A stretch of 64,000 nucleotides of DNA from Tolypothrix campylonemoides VB511288 (GTDB taxonomy: Bacteria; Cyanobacteriota; Cyanobacteriia; Cyanobacteriales; Nostocaceae): assembly GCA_000828075.3 (NCBI GenBank), contig JXCB02000001.1:1277627-1341626 (forward strand), in the 5' to 3' direction. Under the pieces are notes generated by a model, which worked only from the letters and a program-made list of their open reading frames with translations, was not told where the DNA came from and made no database searches. Both the position numbers and the translations under genes were made by a program. Of this stretch, positions 1-9,464 are shown piece after piece. Numbering within the stretch: the stretch's first letter is position 1; every line of letters begins with the position of its first letter.

Positions 1-110
1 AAAAGTTTCGGTGGTTTTGCTTGGCGAATTGCTTCAAACACCCTTTCAGTTGTATGTGGTCTTTTGAAAATGATAAAAGCAACAGGTGTTTTTAATTGGC
101 AGTTGTTCAT
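1..110 (-). CDS. glycosyltransferase, N-terminal fragment cut by window edge
   Basis: An ATG at 110 opens a minus-strand frame that stays open for 36 codons to the left edge, so only the N-terminus is visible. The peptide contains TPVAFIIFKRP, followed by a helix like TTERVFEAIRQAKPPKL. That is how a group of bacterial glycosyltransferase-A-fold proteins begins (nucleotide-diphospho-sugar transferases of polysaccharide loci). It lies 71 bases downstream of the GT4 gene on the same strand, so it is probably the next gene of the exopolysaccharide operon. No strong ribosome binding site is seen. The family assignment rests on 36 residues only. Confidence 0.6.
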   Translation of the reverse strand, partial: MNNCQLKTPVAFIIFKRPHTTERVFEAIRQAKPPKL

Positions 111-181
111 AATGTAGGAATATCTTAAAACTTGACTATCTAGTTACCTGAAGGATATCTTGAGCAAAATTACCGAATCTA

Positions 182-1429
182 TTACCTATTTAAGTTGTGA
201 TAACTTGCCATAATTTGGCGGTTTTCAGGAAGTCTAAGTTGGTTGATAAGCATTCCTGTACCGCTCCATCTCATCAAATCCCGCACTACGTTTCGGATGC
301 CATCCCATTGGGTCGGTAAAGCTTCAGCTTGGTAACCTGAAATCATGTTGAGCCAAGCATCACGGATGGATATATTAGCAAATTTAGTCCTGACAAACTC
401 ACCTGCTAAACGACCATTTTCTAGTACAAGTTCTTTTTGACACAAACCTGCGATAATGCGATCTCCAACTGCCTCAATTGTTCGTTTTTCTGCTAAAGAA
501 TTGAAATGTTCACGATAAACAGTTTCCTTGAGACCGCCATGTGCTATCGAAAACACTGTACGTTCACAGGCTTGTGCATCAACAGCAGAAACGCAGAATG
601 TTTCAAAACTGTTCCAGCTTGGATTCACAATTGCTGCCCAAGATTTAGCAAGTTCATCCCGTAGCTGTATAGGCGATAAAGCTCCTAAGAAATGAGGTTG
701 GTAATCCTCTGGTAAAGATTTGATCCAAGGCTGAATGCAGTTTGTTTCCAGCTCAAGCTCTGCAACGCCCATCGAACCAATTGTAGTATTCTCAGAAACT
801 GAGTGAATCGCTCTGCTTCCTGCGATCGCTAATTCTAAATTGACTCTATTCTTTGCTAAGTAAGACCAAATTTTTGTCAGTTCAGGAAAACCTTTATTAC
901 GGGTCACTGCTCCTATAAACAGGAGCCTTGGCTTAGTCTGCGAAGTAATCAAAGGAGTTGGTTGGAAAATCGGGCAGTAAGAGTTAGGAATAACCGTTAC
1001 TCCTTTTCGCCAATGTGGTATTGCGCGGAGAATATTAGCATGGTATCTGGAGACACAGACAATTTGCCTGCCACCTTCACGTAGAAATGTATAGGCTAAT
1101 GCAATTGGAAGGTTAGTATGTAACCAAAGAAATGTCTTCTTTAAAACCTCAGCACCGAATGTGAGTGAACTACCATCCCAGTGGGACTGATGAACAATTA
1201 AGCAATCAAGTCCTTTGACATCTACACTATCATGCTTGATGCAGGGGAATTTAGTGCTAGGAATATTGCAAGCAGCACTCAGACATACATCCAGTCCAGC
1301 TTCTGCTAAAAGACTTGCGAGTCGAATGATTGCTCCGTAAGTACCAGAACTGGCATCTTTACCTTCCAAAACATCTTCAATTGAATCAAACTTACGATGT
1401 TGAACAGGAAGCGAAACTAAAACCTTCAT
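182..1429 (-). CDS. GT4-type glycosyltransferase of the polysaccharide locus
   Basis: This 415-residue protein begins MKVLVSLPVQ and has the two-Rossmann layout of GT-B glycosyltransferases. The N-terminal half holds a region for an acceptor (ASSGTYGAIIRLASLLAEAG). The C-terminal half opens with RLLFIGAVTRNKGFPEL, the usual start of the donor-nucleotide domain in GT4 enzymes, and later has WNSFETFCVSAVDAQAC, corresponding to the E-x7-E-like region. It would transfer a sugar from a nucleotide-sugar to a growing exopolysaccharide unit at the cytoplasmic face of the membrane. Neighbours are a flippase upstream and another glycosyltransferase downstream, all on the minus strand. Donor and acceptor cannot be told from sequence. 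Confidence 0.8.
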   Translation of the reverse strand: MKVLVSLPVQHRKFDSIEDVLEGKDASSGTYGAIIRLASLLAEAGLDVCLSAACNIPSTKFPCIKHDSVDVKGLDCLIVHQSHWDGSSLTFGAEVLKKTFLWLHTNLPIALAYTFLREGGRQIVCVSRYHANILRAIPHWRKGVTVIPNSYCPIFQPTPLITSQTKPRLLFIGAVTRNKGFPELTKIWSYLAKNRVNLELAIAGSRAIHSVSENTTIGSMGVAELELETNCIQPWIKSLPEDYQPHFLGALSPIQLRDELAKSWAAIVNPSWNSFETFCVSAVDAQACERTVFSIAHGGLKETVYREHFNSLAEKRTIEAVGDRIIAGLCQKELVLENGRLAGEFVRTKFANISIRDAWLNMISGYQAEALPTQWDGIRNVVRDLMRWSGTGMLINQLRLPENRQIMASYHNLNR

Positions 1430-1614
1430 GTAGCTATTTCCCTATTAAACTCTATTTGTCTTTTCCTTGTTTAACTGGCTTATCCTATTAATGTAAAAAA
1501 CTTAATTAAGCTTGGCTAATTACTCTAAATACATGATTCTCTATCACTTGTAATTTTAAAAACCTATTAAAAATTTTTCCAAAAATTTACTTTTGAATAG
1601 TCTACATTCACTCA

Positions 1615-2949
1615 CTACCTTACTAATTCTAAAATTCTAAAAGCTGCACGATATAAATTTAATGAACGGACTATGAAAGTGGCAATAGGTTTTAAGTCAT
1701 TAATAAGATAATTAGCAGGTATAGCTACTATAAAATAAGTAATTATAGTTGAAATGGTTGCACCTACTGCTTGATAACGTGGTATTAGAAATAAGTTTAG
1801 TACCACATTAATAACTGCGCCGACAATACTTATGTAAAGTGAGTAATGCAGTTTATTTTCTATTGTCAAAAATGAGTTTCTAGCCATACCTAAATTACAA
1901 GAAAATTGTCCCCATATATATAGTGATAAGATTATGGCTGTAGGAGCGTAAGATTTCCCATAGAGCAGGGAAACTATCATTGGTGACAGCAAAGAAATTG
2001 GTATGGCAACTATTAACCATAGAAATATCATAATATCAAAATATATCTGCATTTTTTTCGTATAATCAATACCTTGAGACTTCATTTGTGAGAATTTTGG
2101 TAAAACAGATGCAGCAAGGATAACTGGCAAAAAATCAAACATTTCTGCTATTCTTACCGCTGCAGAATAGAATCCTAATTGCGACTTATCTGTTAAAAAC
2201 GTACCAAGCATTATCTGATCTATCTTTGCGTAAATGTAGATAGCAAACCCCGACAAAATCAGAGGAAAACCTTCCTTAAGCAAATCTTTTGCTCTCTGAA
2301 AACTGAATCGCCATGATTGTAGTCGGTTACCACTTGTTCTGTAGACAAGCACCAATCCCACCGCAATCAGAACTACTTCTGCTAACCTTGCCCAAGCAAA
2401 AGCAATGAGAGGAGCCTGCATCTGAATGAGTGCCACTCTAACAGCACAAATCAAAACATAAGCTGTTCTTCTAGACAAAACAACTTGCTTGGACTGAAGC
2501 TGAGACTGAAACCAGAAGTCAATAATATCAAAGGCTTGAACAAGTGTAGCTACAGCAATAATTCCTACTAAAGCGCGAGTCAAGTGCTCGTTAGGTTCTA
2601 GGAGAGAAATTAATCCTACTGACAGCACCAAGGTCAAGACGCCGCCAAAAATGCTTAATGCAAAAGTGCTTCCCAGAGTTTCATTCTTCTGCAATGGGTC
2701 ACTAGCAATGTCACGCACTACGATGGAGTTAAAACCCATGCCGACAAAAGGGCTGAACATACCAACAAAAGACGTTGCGTAGTTCAAGACGCCAAACTGC
2801 CCGGGTCCTAAATACCGTGCTACCCAGATACCTACAAATAGTGCTAAACCCATCTGTAGTATCTTGTCAGCTAGCAGCCAGCCTGTATTGCTGACTATCT
2901 TGCGTAAATCTGGACTAAGTTTACGAGCTATTGCGGTTAACCTAATCAT
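1615..2949 (-). CDS. polysaccharide flippase (Wzx/RfbX-like, MOP superfamily)
   Basis: The 444-residue protein is very hydrophobic, with about 12 predicted membrane segments, and starts with an amphipathic stretch followed by SNTGWLLADKILQMGLALFVGIWVARYLGPGQFG. The sequence LGPxxFGxxxYA is typical of the polysaccharide exporter branch of the MOP flippases. The role in this family is to flip lipid-linked repeat units across the cytoplasmic membrane. It lies between the tyrosine kinase gene (155 bases upstream) and the GT4 gene (185 bases downstream), which fits a Wzx/Wzy-type export locus. No Wzy polymerase is visible in the window. Confidence 0.85.
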   Translation of the reverse strand: MIRLTAIARKLSPDLRKIVSNTGWLLADKILQMGLALFVGIWVARYLGPGQFGVLNYATSFVGMFSPFVGMGFNSIVVRDIASDPLQKNETLGSTFALSIFGGVLTLVLSVGLISLLEPNEHLTRALVGIIAVATLVQAFDIIDFWFQSQLQSKQVVLSRRTAYVLICAVRVALIQMQAPLIAFAWARLAEVVLIAVGLVLVYRTSGNRLQSWRFSFQRAKDLLKEGFPLILSGFAIYIYAKIDQIMLGTFLTDKSQLGFYSAAVRIAEMFDFLPVILAASVLPKFSQMKSQGIDYTKKMQIYFDIMIFLWLIVAIPISLLSPMIVSLLYGKSYAPTAIILSLYIWGQFSCNLGMARNSFLTIENKLHYSLYISIVGAVINVVLNLFLIPRYQAVGATISTIITYFIVAIPANYLINDLKPIATFIVRSLNLYRAAFRILELVR

Positions 2950-3104
2950 TAAGCTTTACTTACCGTGGTTAAAAGTCTATTGATGCAAAAAGTGAAAAAG
3001 CGAACTGTTGAAAAATTATGCAGGTGTTGCTACAGGTATTGTTATGCTTTTCTGACTCAAAAAGCCTTTGCTTCAAGTGCGTAGACCCTGAATGCAGCTT
3101 GTTG

Positions 3105-5330
3105 TTAGACATCACCCCTACCAATAGCCTCTCGTCGATTTTGTCTGACAATTACAGAATTTCGCGACACAACACCTGGCTCATCTGACTCTTTCGTGTA
3201 ATAGAAATAGCTGTCAGGTTCACGTTTCACATTTACACCGTTGATGACCATACCCAAAACCTGTTGACCTGACTGCGTTAAAAACTCTTTAGCTGCATTG
3301 GCGCTGGCAGAATCAACCACCCCAGGACGAACCACCAGTAAGATACCGTCAGCTAGCTTGCCCAAAACCGCAGCATCTGCTGTTCCTGCTAAGGGAGGAG
3401 TGTCGAAAATTACGAAATCGTAATCCTTGACAAAGGTGTTGACTAATGCGGCCATCCGCCTAGAATCTAACAGCGCCATTGGGTTAGGAGGCACAACTCC
3501 AGAGGGAAGAACATATAGGTTGGGTATGGCTTCCTGCACAGCTATATCTATGGGAAGTTCGTCAACAATGACATTAGACAGACCTACTGCATTCGTCATA
3601 CCCCAAACGTGATGTTGGACTGGATGACGCATATCAGCATCCACCAGCAGCACCCGACGCCCCACTTGAGCCATTGCCACAGCTAAATTTACAGCCACCT
3701 CAGACTTTCCCTCTTTGGCAACCGAACTCGTAACCACGATCGCTTTTAGCTGGTTATCCGAACTTAAAAACATCAAGTTCGCTTGCAGCATTTGGTAAGC
3801 GTCACCAACAGGAAACTGGGGAATGTCTGTGCCAATGACTCTGGGAATCGGTTGGTCTACCCCTGGCAAAAAAGAACTCTTTTTGCTATTGCTATTTATT
3901 GAAGGAATGACGCCCAGCATGGTGTATTTGAAAAGTTCCCGGGCTTCTTTAACCGTTTTAACCGAGCGGTCAATCAAATCTAAACTGAAGGCAGCAATGA
4001 CACCAAGCAAAATACCGAGAACTCCTCCACCCGTTATAACCAGTATTTTTTGAGAACCTGCTGGTTTATCAGGTATCAAGGCAGGGGAGATTATACGAGC
4101 ATTACCAACATTTTGGTTTTCTGCTACCTGGATTTCTTGCAGTCTCGTCAAGAGTGTTTCGTAAGTTGTTTGAGCCGCTTTCAGCTTCCGCTCAAGCTGC
4201 CGCTGGTTCTGTTCTAGCTTGGGCAAAACATTTGCTCGTTGTTTATACGCAGACCGCTTACTAGAGAGTGTAATGATTTGTCTCTCTAAACCGACCCGTT
4301 CTGCTTCAGAGCGAGCATAATCTTCAAGTAGCTTTTGTCGCAGTTCTCCAGTCTGTAAATTAAGCGTAGGAATTTGCCGACTGTTGCCAACAGCCTGCTT
4401 GAGCCGCTGTTGTAGCAAGCTGTTGAGAGCAGCAACTTTTTCTTCCAAGTTGATGATAATAGGGTGTTCGGGTTGTAAACGTGTGCGCTCGACCGCAAGC
4501 TGGCTTTGCGCTTCTTGGAGTTGGGTAAGTACTTGCTGAATTCCAGGTGTTTGGCTCAATGAAGTAAAGGTCACACCTTGCTGCGAATCAATTTTCGCCT
4601 GATTCTGTAACTTTTGTGACTTAGCAGTAACATCTGCTAGTTGAGCTTCGGCTTGAGAAATTTGCTCTTCTAACTTGGAAATCTCATTGACTGCTGCAGT
4701 TGCTTCTTCTTGCAAAGCAATGACTTTATTTTCCTCTTTGAATCTACGCAGTTGTGCCTCCGCTCTTTTTACAGATATCTCTGTTGCAGGTAGTTGTTTT
4801 TGAATAAACTTGCGGGCTGAAACTGCCTCTTCCCGATTCGCTCGTATGTTATTCTTGATATAAGCCTGCATGAGTTTATTGACAACTTTTGCAGCCAGTG
4901 TCGGATTGGTGTCAGTATAGGAAACTTCTAAGACTTCAGTTCCTTTGTCACCTTTGATTTTAAGTTTCTTGCTTAATTCCTGAATTGTGAGGGGTTTGCC
5001 TCTCTTGTCTCTGAGGTCAAGTTCTGTAATGGTTTCCTGAATAACTGGAACAGATGCAACTATCTTTGCCTGAGTATCTGACGGATTGTTGTTAACACCT
5101 AAAGACTCTAACCTTCCTAGAGCTTCCCCCAAACCCGTTAGTGACGAGGTACGATTCGTCTTAATTAACAGACTGCCCTCCGCGTTGTATGTGGGTTTCA
5201 ATGAGAATGCATACAAGGATACAAGGGTAACAACTGCTCCAAAAACGCCGACAGCAGGCACCCAGCGTCGTTGTAGAACAAGCAAGTATTTTTGAAAATC
5301 TATCTCTTCAAAGTTAGGTTTGGACTCCAT
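3105..5330 (-). CDS. Wzc-type polysaccharide co-polymerase / BY-kinase
   Basis: I place the start at ATG 5330 (MESKPNFEEIDFQKYL); the open frame runs 15 codons further upstream, but those residues look non-native. Domains in order: a Wzz domain with a first membrane segment near residues 22-45, a long coiled coil (roughly 150-400), a second membrane segment (GGGVLGILLGVIAAFSLDLI), and a cytoplasmic BY-kinase domain. The kinase has Walker A (AKEGKSE), Walker A' (VLLVDADMRHP) and Walker B (FVIFDTPPLAG). A C-terminal tyrosine cluster (SYFYY) supplies autophosphorylation sites. Such proteins control exopolysaccharide chain length and export. This is a fused (proteobacterial-style) form. The 161-residue gene lies 50 bases upstream. 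Confidence 0.92.
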   Translation of the reverse strand: MESKPNFEEIDFQKYLLVLQRRWVPAVGVFGAVVTLVSLYAFSLKPTYNAEGSLLIKTNRTSSLTGLGEALGRLESLGVNNNPSDTQAKIVASVPVIQETITELDLRDKRGKPLTIQELSKKLKIKGDKGTEVLEVSYTDTNPTLAAKVVNKLMQAYIKNNIRANREEAVSARKFIQKQLPATEISVKRAEAQLRRFKEENKVIALQEEATAAVNEISKLEEQISQAEAQLADVTAKSQKLQNQAKIDSQQGVTFTSLSQTPGIQQVLTQLQEAQSQLAVERTRLQPEHPIIINLEEKVAALNSLLQQRLKQAVGNSRQIPTLNLQTGELRQKLLEDYARSEAERVGLERQIITLSSKRSAYKQRANVLPKLEQNQRQLERKLKAAQTTYETLLTRLQEIQVAENQNVGNARIISPALIPDKPAGSQKILVITGGGVLGILLGVIAAFSLDLIDRSVKTVKEARELFKYTMLGVIPSINSNSKKSSFLPGVDQPIPRVIGTDIPQFPVGDAYQMLQANLMFLSSDNQLKAIVVTSSVAKEGKSEVAVNLAVAMAQVGRRVLLVDADMRHPVQHHVWGMTNAVGLSNVIVDELPIDIAVQEAIPNLYVLPSGVVPPNPMALLDSRRMAALVNTFVKDYDFVIFDTPPLAGTADAAVLGKLADGILLVVRPGVVDSASANAAKEFLTQSGQQVLGMVINGVNVKREPDSYFYYTKESDEPGVVSRNSVIVRQNRREAIGRGDV

Positions 5331-5380
5331 AATGGCAGATAGTGAGAGTACTGATGCTTCAAAAGGCGATCGCAACTGGC

Positions 5381-5866
5381 TTAATCTTTAGACTGGAAAT
5401 CCTTGCTGCCGTTATAGCCAACCATCCGTGCATGTCTGCGAGTAAATTCACCTACGGAAGGATTTCCCTCCAGGTTAATTACCCCCATAGCTTGTTGCCA
5501 AAGTTCTGAGGATGCTACTGACAACTTATAAGTACAAGTTTCTTTCTGAGGAGCTTTGCTAACGTGCTTTTGGACGTGATACCACTTCGTTTCTTGGCAC
5601 TGTTCACACCAGAATCCTTCCAACCATTCATCTTCTAGGGAAACTGCAGTCTTGGCTGCCAGCAACATTAAGGCATTCCGTCGGCTTACTCCCCGTTGCT
5701 GGAGTTGTCCTGCGCGATCAGCAAACAATCTATACTTTTGACTCACACTCTGGAGATAGCATTCATGAATTGGGCAGTAAACAGCCCGTCGCTTTGAACG
5801 TTTTCGATTTCGGTCACACCTTCTCTGCAATTCGACCCCCCCGATTGGCAAACACACTACACACAA
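5381..5866 (-). CDS. conserved cyanobacterial protein with paired Cys/His motifs
   Basis: I recall similar proteins beside cyanobacterial polysaccharide genes, but no function is known to me. The 161-residue frame has a basic N-terminus (RNRKRSKRRAVY), then CPIHEC, and about 70 residues later CEQCQ. That spacing would suit one zinc site or two half-sites. The middle (SVSQKYRLFADRAGQLQQRGVSRRNALML) looks helical. The frame opens with TTG at 5866 and there is no convincing ribosome binding site, so the true start may be an internal TTG or GTG. It is the first gene of the apparent exopolysaccharide operon, 50 bases before the Wzc-like gene. That position suggests a regulatory or nucleic-acid-binding role, but this is inference only. 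Confidence 0.7.
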   Translation of the reverse strand: MCVVCLPIGGVELQRRCDRNRKRSKRRAVYCPIHECYLQSVSQKYRLFADRAGQLQQRGVSRRNALMLLAAKTAVSLEDEWLEGFWCEQCQETKWYHVQKHVSKAPQKETCTYKLSVASSELWQQAMGVINLEGNPSVGEFTRRHARMVGYNGSKDFQSKD

Positions 5867-6169
5867 CTAGAAGGTTACGTTGGAGGGACTGAGATCAAAA
5901 AGACCATCGAAGGCCAACTCCGCACTTTAACAATCAACTATTTAATTGCAGTCAAATACACCCTTAGCCTTCATACAGTTTGGAAACCCATACACAGCAT
6001 ATGCTTCAAAGATTTCCAACCTCCGGCTCACCAAGCGCTAAAACTTGATGTTTCAACTTAACTTACAACAGAACACCCGGCTACAAACACATTGCACCGC
6101 AGTTAGAGCGACTACAAACAATGAATACTTTTGATTCACCGTATAGAGGTAGCATCCCTTAACTCGACA

Positions 6170-6305
6170 GTAGCTGGTTACACCTTGTATGGAATTTTAT
6201 TTTTATTCTTGGTAGACACACCGAGTTTAAGTAGTATACATGAAATTACCCGTAGCTGATTATACCTTCTGTGCAATTTTATTTTTATTTTTGGTAGACA
6301 CACGC
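6170..6305. repeat. 54-bp direct repeat pair
   Basis: Positions 6170-6223 and 6252-6305 match at about 46 of 54 bases, beginning GTAGCTGRTT and ending TTGGTAGACACAC. They are 82 bases apart start to start. No coding capacity is seen, and their nature is unknown. Confidence 0.75.
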
Positions 6306-6744
6306 ACTCGTTCAGAAGGTCATATTAGATACGCTCTCTTTCTAACGATATTGCAGTTTTTCTTTATTTCTCTCATCATAATATCATATTTACTGAAATA
6401 CCGATAGTAGAAGTGTAAGAAAAATGATTGACAAAATTGCTTTTCAAGCTAGGTATCATAAGTATACTAACAATCATTATTTCTTCATCTATCCCAGGCA
6501 GGATGAGCACCCTCCACAAGTATATTGTTAATTTTTTTTGTGGGTTGCCTGATATAGTATACCAAAAAAAATTGATGTGCTTGAACTCAGTTACAGTTTC
6601 CAGAGGTATAAATGCCACTGCAAGAGCAGCCATAAATAACCTTCGGATACTCCTAAGATGCACATTTTCTAACCCTGATACACCAAGGCTTTCAGAAAGT
6701 GAAGAATGCAGGTGCATCTTTCATATGTTGCGAGGGGGTTTAAT

Positions 6745-6776
6745 ACTTTTGACTTTTGACTTTTGACTTTTGACTT
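6745..6776. repeat. heptameric tandem repeat (STRR type)
   Basis: About four tandem copies of the 7-base unit CTTTTGA. Heptameric short tandem repeats are described from heterocystous cyanobacteria, and similar tracts occur elsewhere in this window. Confidence 0.8.
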
Positions 6777-6952
6777 CCCCCTCGTGGGGCGCTCATATCT
6801 TGCACCAAGAAAAATTGATAAAATTTGGTTACTCAATATTAAACCAAAAGTCCTTGATTTAACGAGAAAAGCCAATAAAAATCTTGTAGCTTTATCGCGC
6901 ATATTTGTCGCTTGTACAATTTTCTACGGATAGGTGCAAGATCTGAGCATAC

Positions 6953-7162
6953 TCATTTATCTCCAAAAAAGCTGTTAACAACTCGGCAGGAAATCTCGAT
7001 TGGGTCTAATAAGCTAGTAATCAAACCATATGTCAGTTGTTCTTCTGGGTTCTCAGGATGCTCAATTGTATATTCAATGTACAGTCTATACGCATGCCAG
7101 AAGTAGCTCTTTGTTAATATATAAAGAACACAATCGTTATATAGATTGCAGCCTCTGGATAC
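6953..7162 (-). pseudogene. headless 3' remnant of an unknown gene
   Basis: A 69-codon frame runs from just after an in-frame TAG (7163-7165) to TGA at 6953-6955 and contains no start codon. Its last 50 residues read like a real protein end, with segments such as YFWHAYRLYIEYTIEHPENP and GLITSLLDPIEISCRVVNSF. The opposite-strand frame over the same bases reads far less like a protein. I do not recognise the family. The simplest reading is the surviving 3' end of a gene whose 5' part was lost in this repeat-rich gap. A chance open frame cannot be excluded. Confidence 0.4.
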
Positions 7163-7290
7163 CTAGCTGAAAACCACCAATTACCTCGGTGCTGAAACCA
7201 TATACTGTATGAAACATAAAGTATAATTCAAATTTATTTCACTAGTCAAAAAACATCATACTTTTCCTACTTTTCCTACTTTTCCTACTT

Positions 7291-7406
7291 TGAAGGTCTT
7301 CAGATAAGACCAAAACCGTTATCAGGATGGCAATGTAGAACTCAAAGGATGCAACGTCTCTACATATGTGGAATTGTTACCAACAATCCTTAACTGAACC
7401 GTATTG
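7291..7406. mobile_element. decayed copy of small TIR element (family A)
   Basis: The interior is clearly homologous to the element at 11471-11583, sharing CAGATAAGACCA, CGTTATCAGGA, CAATGTAGAACTC and CTCTACATATGTG in the same order. The right end is the same terminal sequence, CTTAACTGAACCGTATTG. The left end is diverged and abuts a microsatellite, and no flanking duplication is visible, so this is an older copy. Confidence 0.7.
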
Positions 7407-7443
7407 GCTTATAGGGCGGTGAGGATGTCAAAAGGAAATTATG

Positions 7444-7472
7444 AAAAAGGGAGTGATGTCAGCATCGCTCCC
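7444..7472 (-). terminator. Rho-independent terminator of aspS
   Basis: On the minus strand, 10-base arms (7463-7472 and 7449-7458, one G-U pair) close a 4-base loop and are followed by a run of five T. The hairpin lies 28 bases past the aspS stop codon. Confidence 0.8.
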
Positions 7473-7499
7473 CTTTAGCCTTCACGAAAGAGTTCCTAA

Positions 7500-9287
7500 C
7501 TACGACTTTGGCTTGTAAGTTGAAGCAACGTGCAATTCTTTCAACTGCTTTGCATCAACTTGCGAAGGCGCATCTGTTAAGAAACAACGTGCTTGTTGCG
7601 TCTTCGGAAAAGCAATGACATCGCGAATTGATTCTTCCCCAGCTAGCAACATCACCAAGCGATCTAAACCGTAGGCAATACCACCATGAGGCGGTGTGCC
7701 ATATTCAAACGCCTCCAACAAAAAGCCAAATTTATTGTGCGCTTCCTCAGGAGAAAAGCCAATTGTCTCAAACACTTGTTGTTGTAGTTCTGGTTGATAA
7801 ATCCGCAGACTACCGCCACCAACTTCAAACCCATTAAACACCAAATCGTATGCTTGCGCTCTTGCCGTTTTCAAGTCGCTCAAATCATCGGGGTTAGGTG
7901 CAGTAAATGGGTGGTGCAGTGCTTCTAGGCGGTTTTCCTGTGCATTCCATTCAAACATGGGGAAGTCTGTCACCCAGAGTAAGTTGATTTTTTCTGGATC
8001 GATTAACCCAAATTCCCTAGCGACAACTTGCCGCAACCTATCTAAAGTTTTATTAACAGTAGCTGCGTCACCAGCTCCAAATAGCAGCAAATGACCAGGT
8101 TTTGCATCTGTACGTTGCAAAATTTCCTGTTTTTGTTCTACGCTGAGGTTGTCTTTAATCGCGCCAATGGTGTCAATTTCACCGTCATCTCGTACTCGGA
8201 TGTAAGCTAAACCTTTGGCACCGGCTTCGCTGGCTTCTTTGAATAAGTCACCGCCTGGTTTGATACGGACGTTAGAAATTAAATCGTTCCCGTTGGGAAT
8301 AGGAAGAATTTTGACAATACCACCATTGGCAACGGCTTCGCGAAAGACTTTAAAACCAGAGTCTTTAAGGACATCCGAGACATTGACGAGTTCTAAACCA
8401 TAACGTGTATCTGGTTTATCACTGCCATAGCGTTCCATCGCCTCGGCGTAGGTGAGACGTGGAAAGGGAAGCTGTATTTCAATGCCCTTTACTGTCTTGA
8501 AGATATGACGAACTAACTTTTCATTGAGTTCGATAATTTCTTCTTGGGACATGAAGCTCATTTCCATGTCTAACTGGGTAAATTCTGGTTGTCTGTCGGC
8601 GCGTAAGTCTTCGTCGCGGAAGCAACGGGCAATTTGATAGTATCTGTCAAAGCCGGATACCATCAGTAATTGTTTGAAGAGCTGGGGTGATTGCGGCAAG
8701 GCAAACCACTCGCCAGGGTTGACGCGACTGGGTAGGATATAATCTCGCGCACCTTCGGGGGTGGAACGGGTGAGGACGGGGGTTTCGACTTCAATGAAAC
8801 TTTCTATGTCTTCTAAGTAACGACGCATGGCTTTAACGACTTGATGACGCAGTTGCATATTTTGCGCCATGCGATCGCGCCGCAAATCTAAATAACGATA
8901 CTTCAGCCGCAAATCTTCCCGCACTTGATCGGCGTCGGCGGTGGAAACTTGGAATGGTAACTGTTTGCGGACTGAGTTGAGGAGTTTAATTTTATCGGCG
9001 TAAATTTCAACTTCGCCTGTAGGTATGCGGGGGTTGAGGGATTCTTCCGGACGTTGCGTCACTCTACCTGTGATTTCAACAACGTATTCATTTCGTAGGG
9101 TATTTGCCAATTCGTAGGAATCAGGGGTACGCTGTGGATCGCTGACGATTTGGACGATGCCATTGCGATCGCGTAAATCTATAAATATCACACTCCCATG
9201 ATCGCGGCGACGGTCTACCCATCCGTACAAGCTGACAGTTTCTCCAATGTGTTCTTTTCGGAGTTCGCCGCAATAGTAAGTTCGCAT
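7500..9287 (-). CDS. aspS: aspartyl-tRNA synthetase
   Basis: The 595-residue protein has the bacterial AspRS order. The N-terminal OB-fold anticodon-binding domain begins [31 protein letters not shown]. The class II catalytic core follows, with motif 2 ([24 protein letters not shown]) and motif 3 ([12 protein letters not shown] near the C-terminus). A GAD insertion domain lies between motifs 2 and 3, as in bacterial enzymes. It charges tRNA-Asp; many cyanobacterial enzymes of this type are non-discriminating and also charge tRNA-Asn, which cannot be settled here. Length is standard. A hairpin terminator follows the gene, and it appears monocistronic. Confidence 0.98.
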   Translation of the reverse strand: MRTYYCGELRKEHIGETVSLYGWVDRRRDHGSVIFIDLRDRNGIVQIVSDPQRTPDSYELANTLRNEYVVEITGRVTQRPEESLNPRIPTGEVEIYADKIKLLNSVRKQLPFQVSTADADQVREDLRLKYRYLDLRRDRMAQNMQLRHQVVKAMRRYLEDIESFIEVETPVLTRSTPEGARDYILPSRVNPGEWFALPQSPQLFKQLLMVSGFDRYYQIARCFRDEDLRADRQPEFTQLDMEMSFMSQEEIIELNEKLVRHIFKTVKGIEIQLPFPRLTYAEAMERYGSDKPDTRYGLELVNVSDVLKDSGFKVFREAVANGGIVKILPIPNGNDLISNVRIKPGGDLFKEASEAGAKGLAYIRVRDDGEIDTIGAIKDNLSVEQKQEILQRTDAKPGHLLLFGAGDAATVNKTLDRLRQVVAREFGLIDPEKINLLWVTDFPMFEWNAQENRLEALHHPFTAPNPDDLSDLKTARAQAYDLVFNGFEVGGGSLRIYQPELQQQVFETIGFSPEEAHNKFGFLLEAFEYGTPPHGGIAYGLDRLVMLLAGEESIRDVIAFPKTQQARCFLTDAPSQVDAKQLKELHVASTYKPKS

Positions 9288-9398
9288 AAGTATTAGTTCT
9301 TAATTACCGAGCTAGAGAATCCAAGTCAATGTTAAAGCTTTTCCATTATCTAGCATCATTTAGTAATTCTAGTCGTTCCGGTTAAAGAAATCTAATGC

Positions 9399-9430
9399 AA
9401 AAATGCAGAGACGCGCAATTGCACGTCTCT
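9399..9430 (-). terminator. hairpin terminator after the 133-residue gene
   Basis: The near-palindrome AGAGACGYGCAATTGCRCGTCTCT (two asymmetric positions) reads on the minus strand into a run of five T. It lies 35 bases past the stop codon at 9465. The sequence also belongs to a dispersed cyanobacterial palindrome type. Confidence 0.6.
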
Positions 9431-9464
9431 ACAGCGCTTCGGCATTTATTGTCTGGGTGAAAGA

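Larger units (their letters stand above)
5867..7443. other. gene-poor gap with repeats and a gene remnant
   Basis: This 1.6-kb stretch carries no convincing intact gene. Open frames at 6376-6902 on both strands overlap each other and give unprotein-like compositions. It holds a pair of 54-bp direct repeats, a heptamer tract at 6745-6776 (unit CTTTTGA), a headless frame at 6953-7162, a 9-bp microsatellite (unit TTTTCCTAC) at about 7257-7290, and a decayed copy of the 10-bp-duplication mobile element at 7291-7406. Confidence 0.7.

Noticed and set aside
2969..3151. 60-codon minus-strand frame between flippase and Wzc-like gene
   Set aside because: It overlaps the end of the Wzc-like gene in another frame and shows no protein features.
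6376..6902. Open frames of about 80-113 codons on both strands
   Set aside because: They overlap one another, have biased compositions and run into heptamer repeat DNA. No protein family is recognisable.
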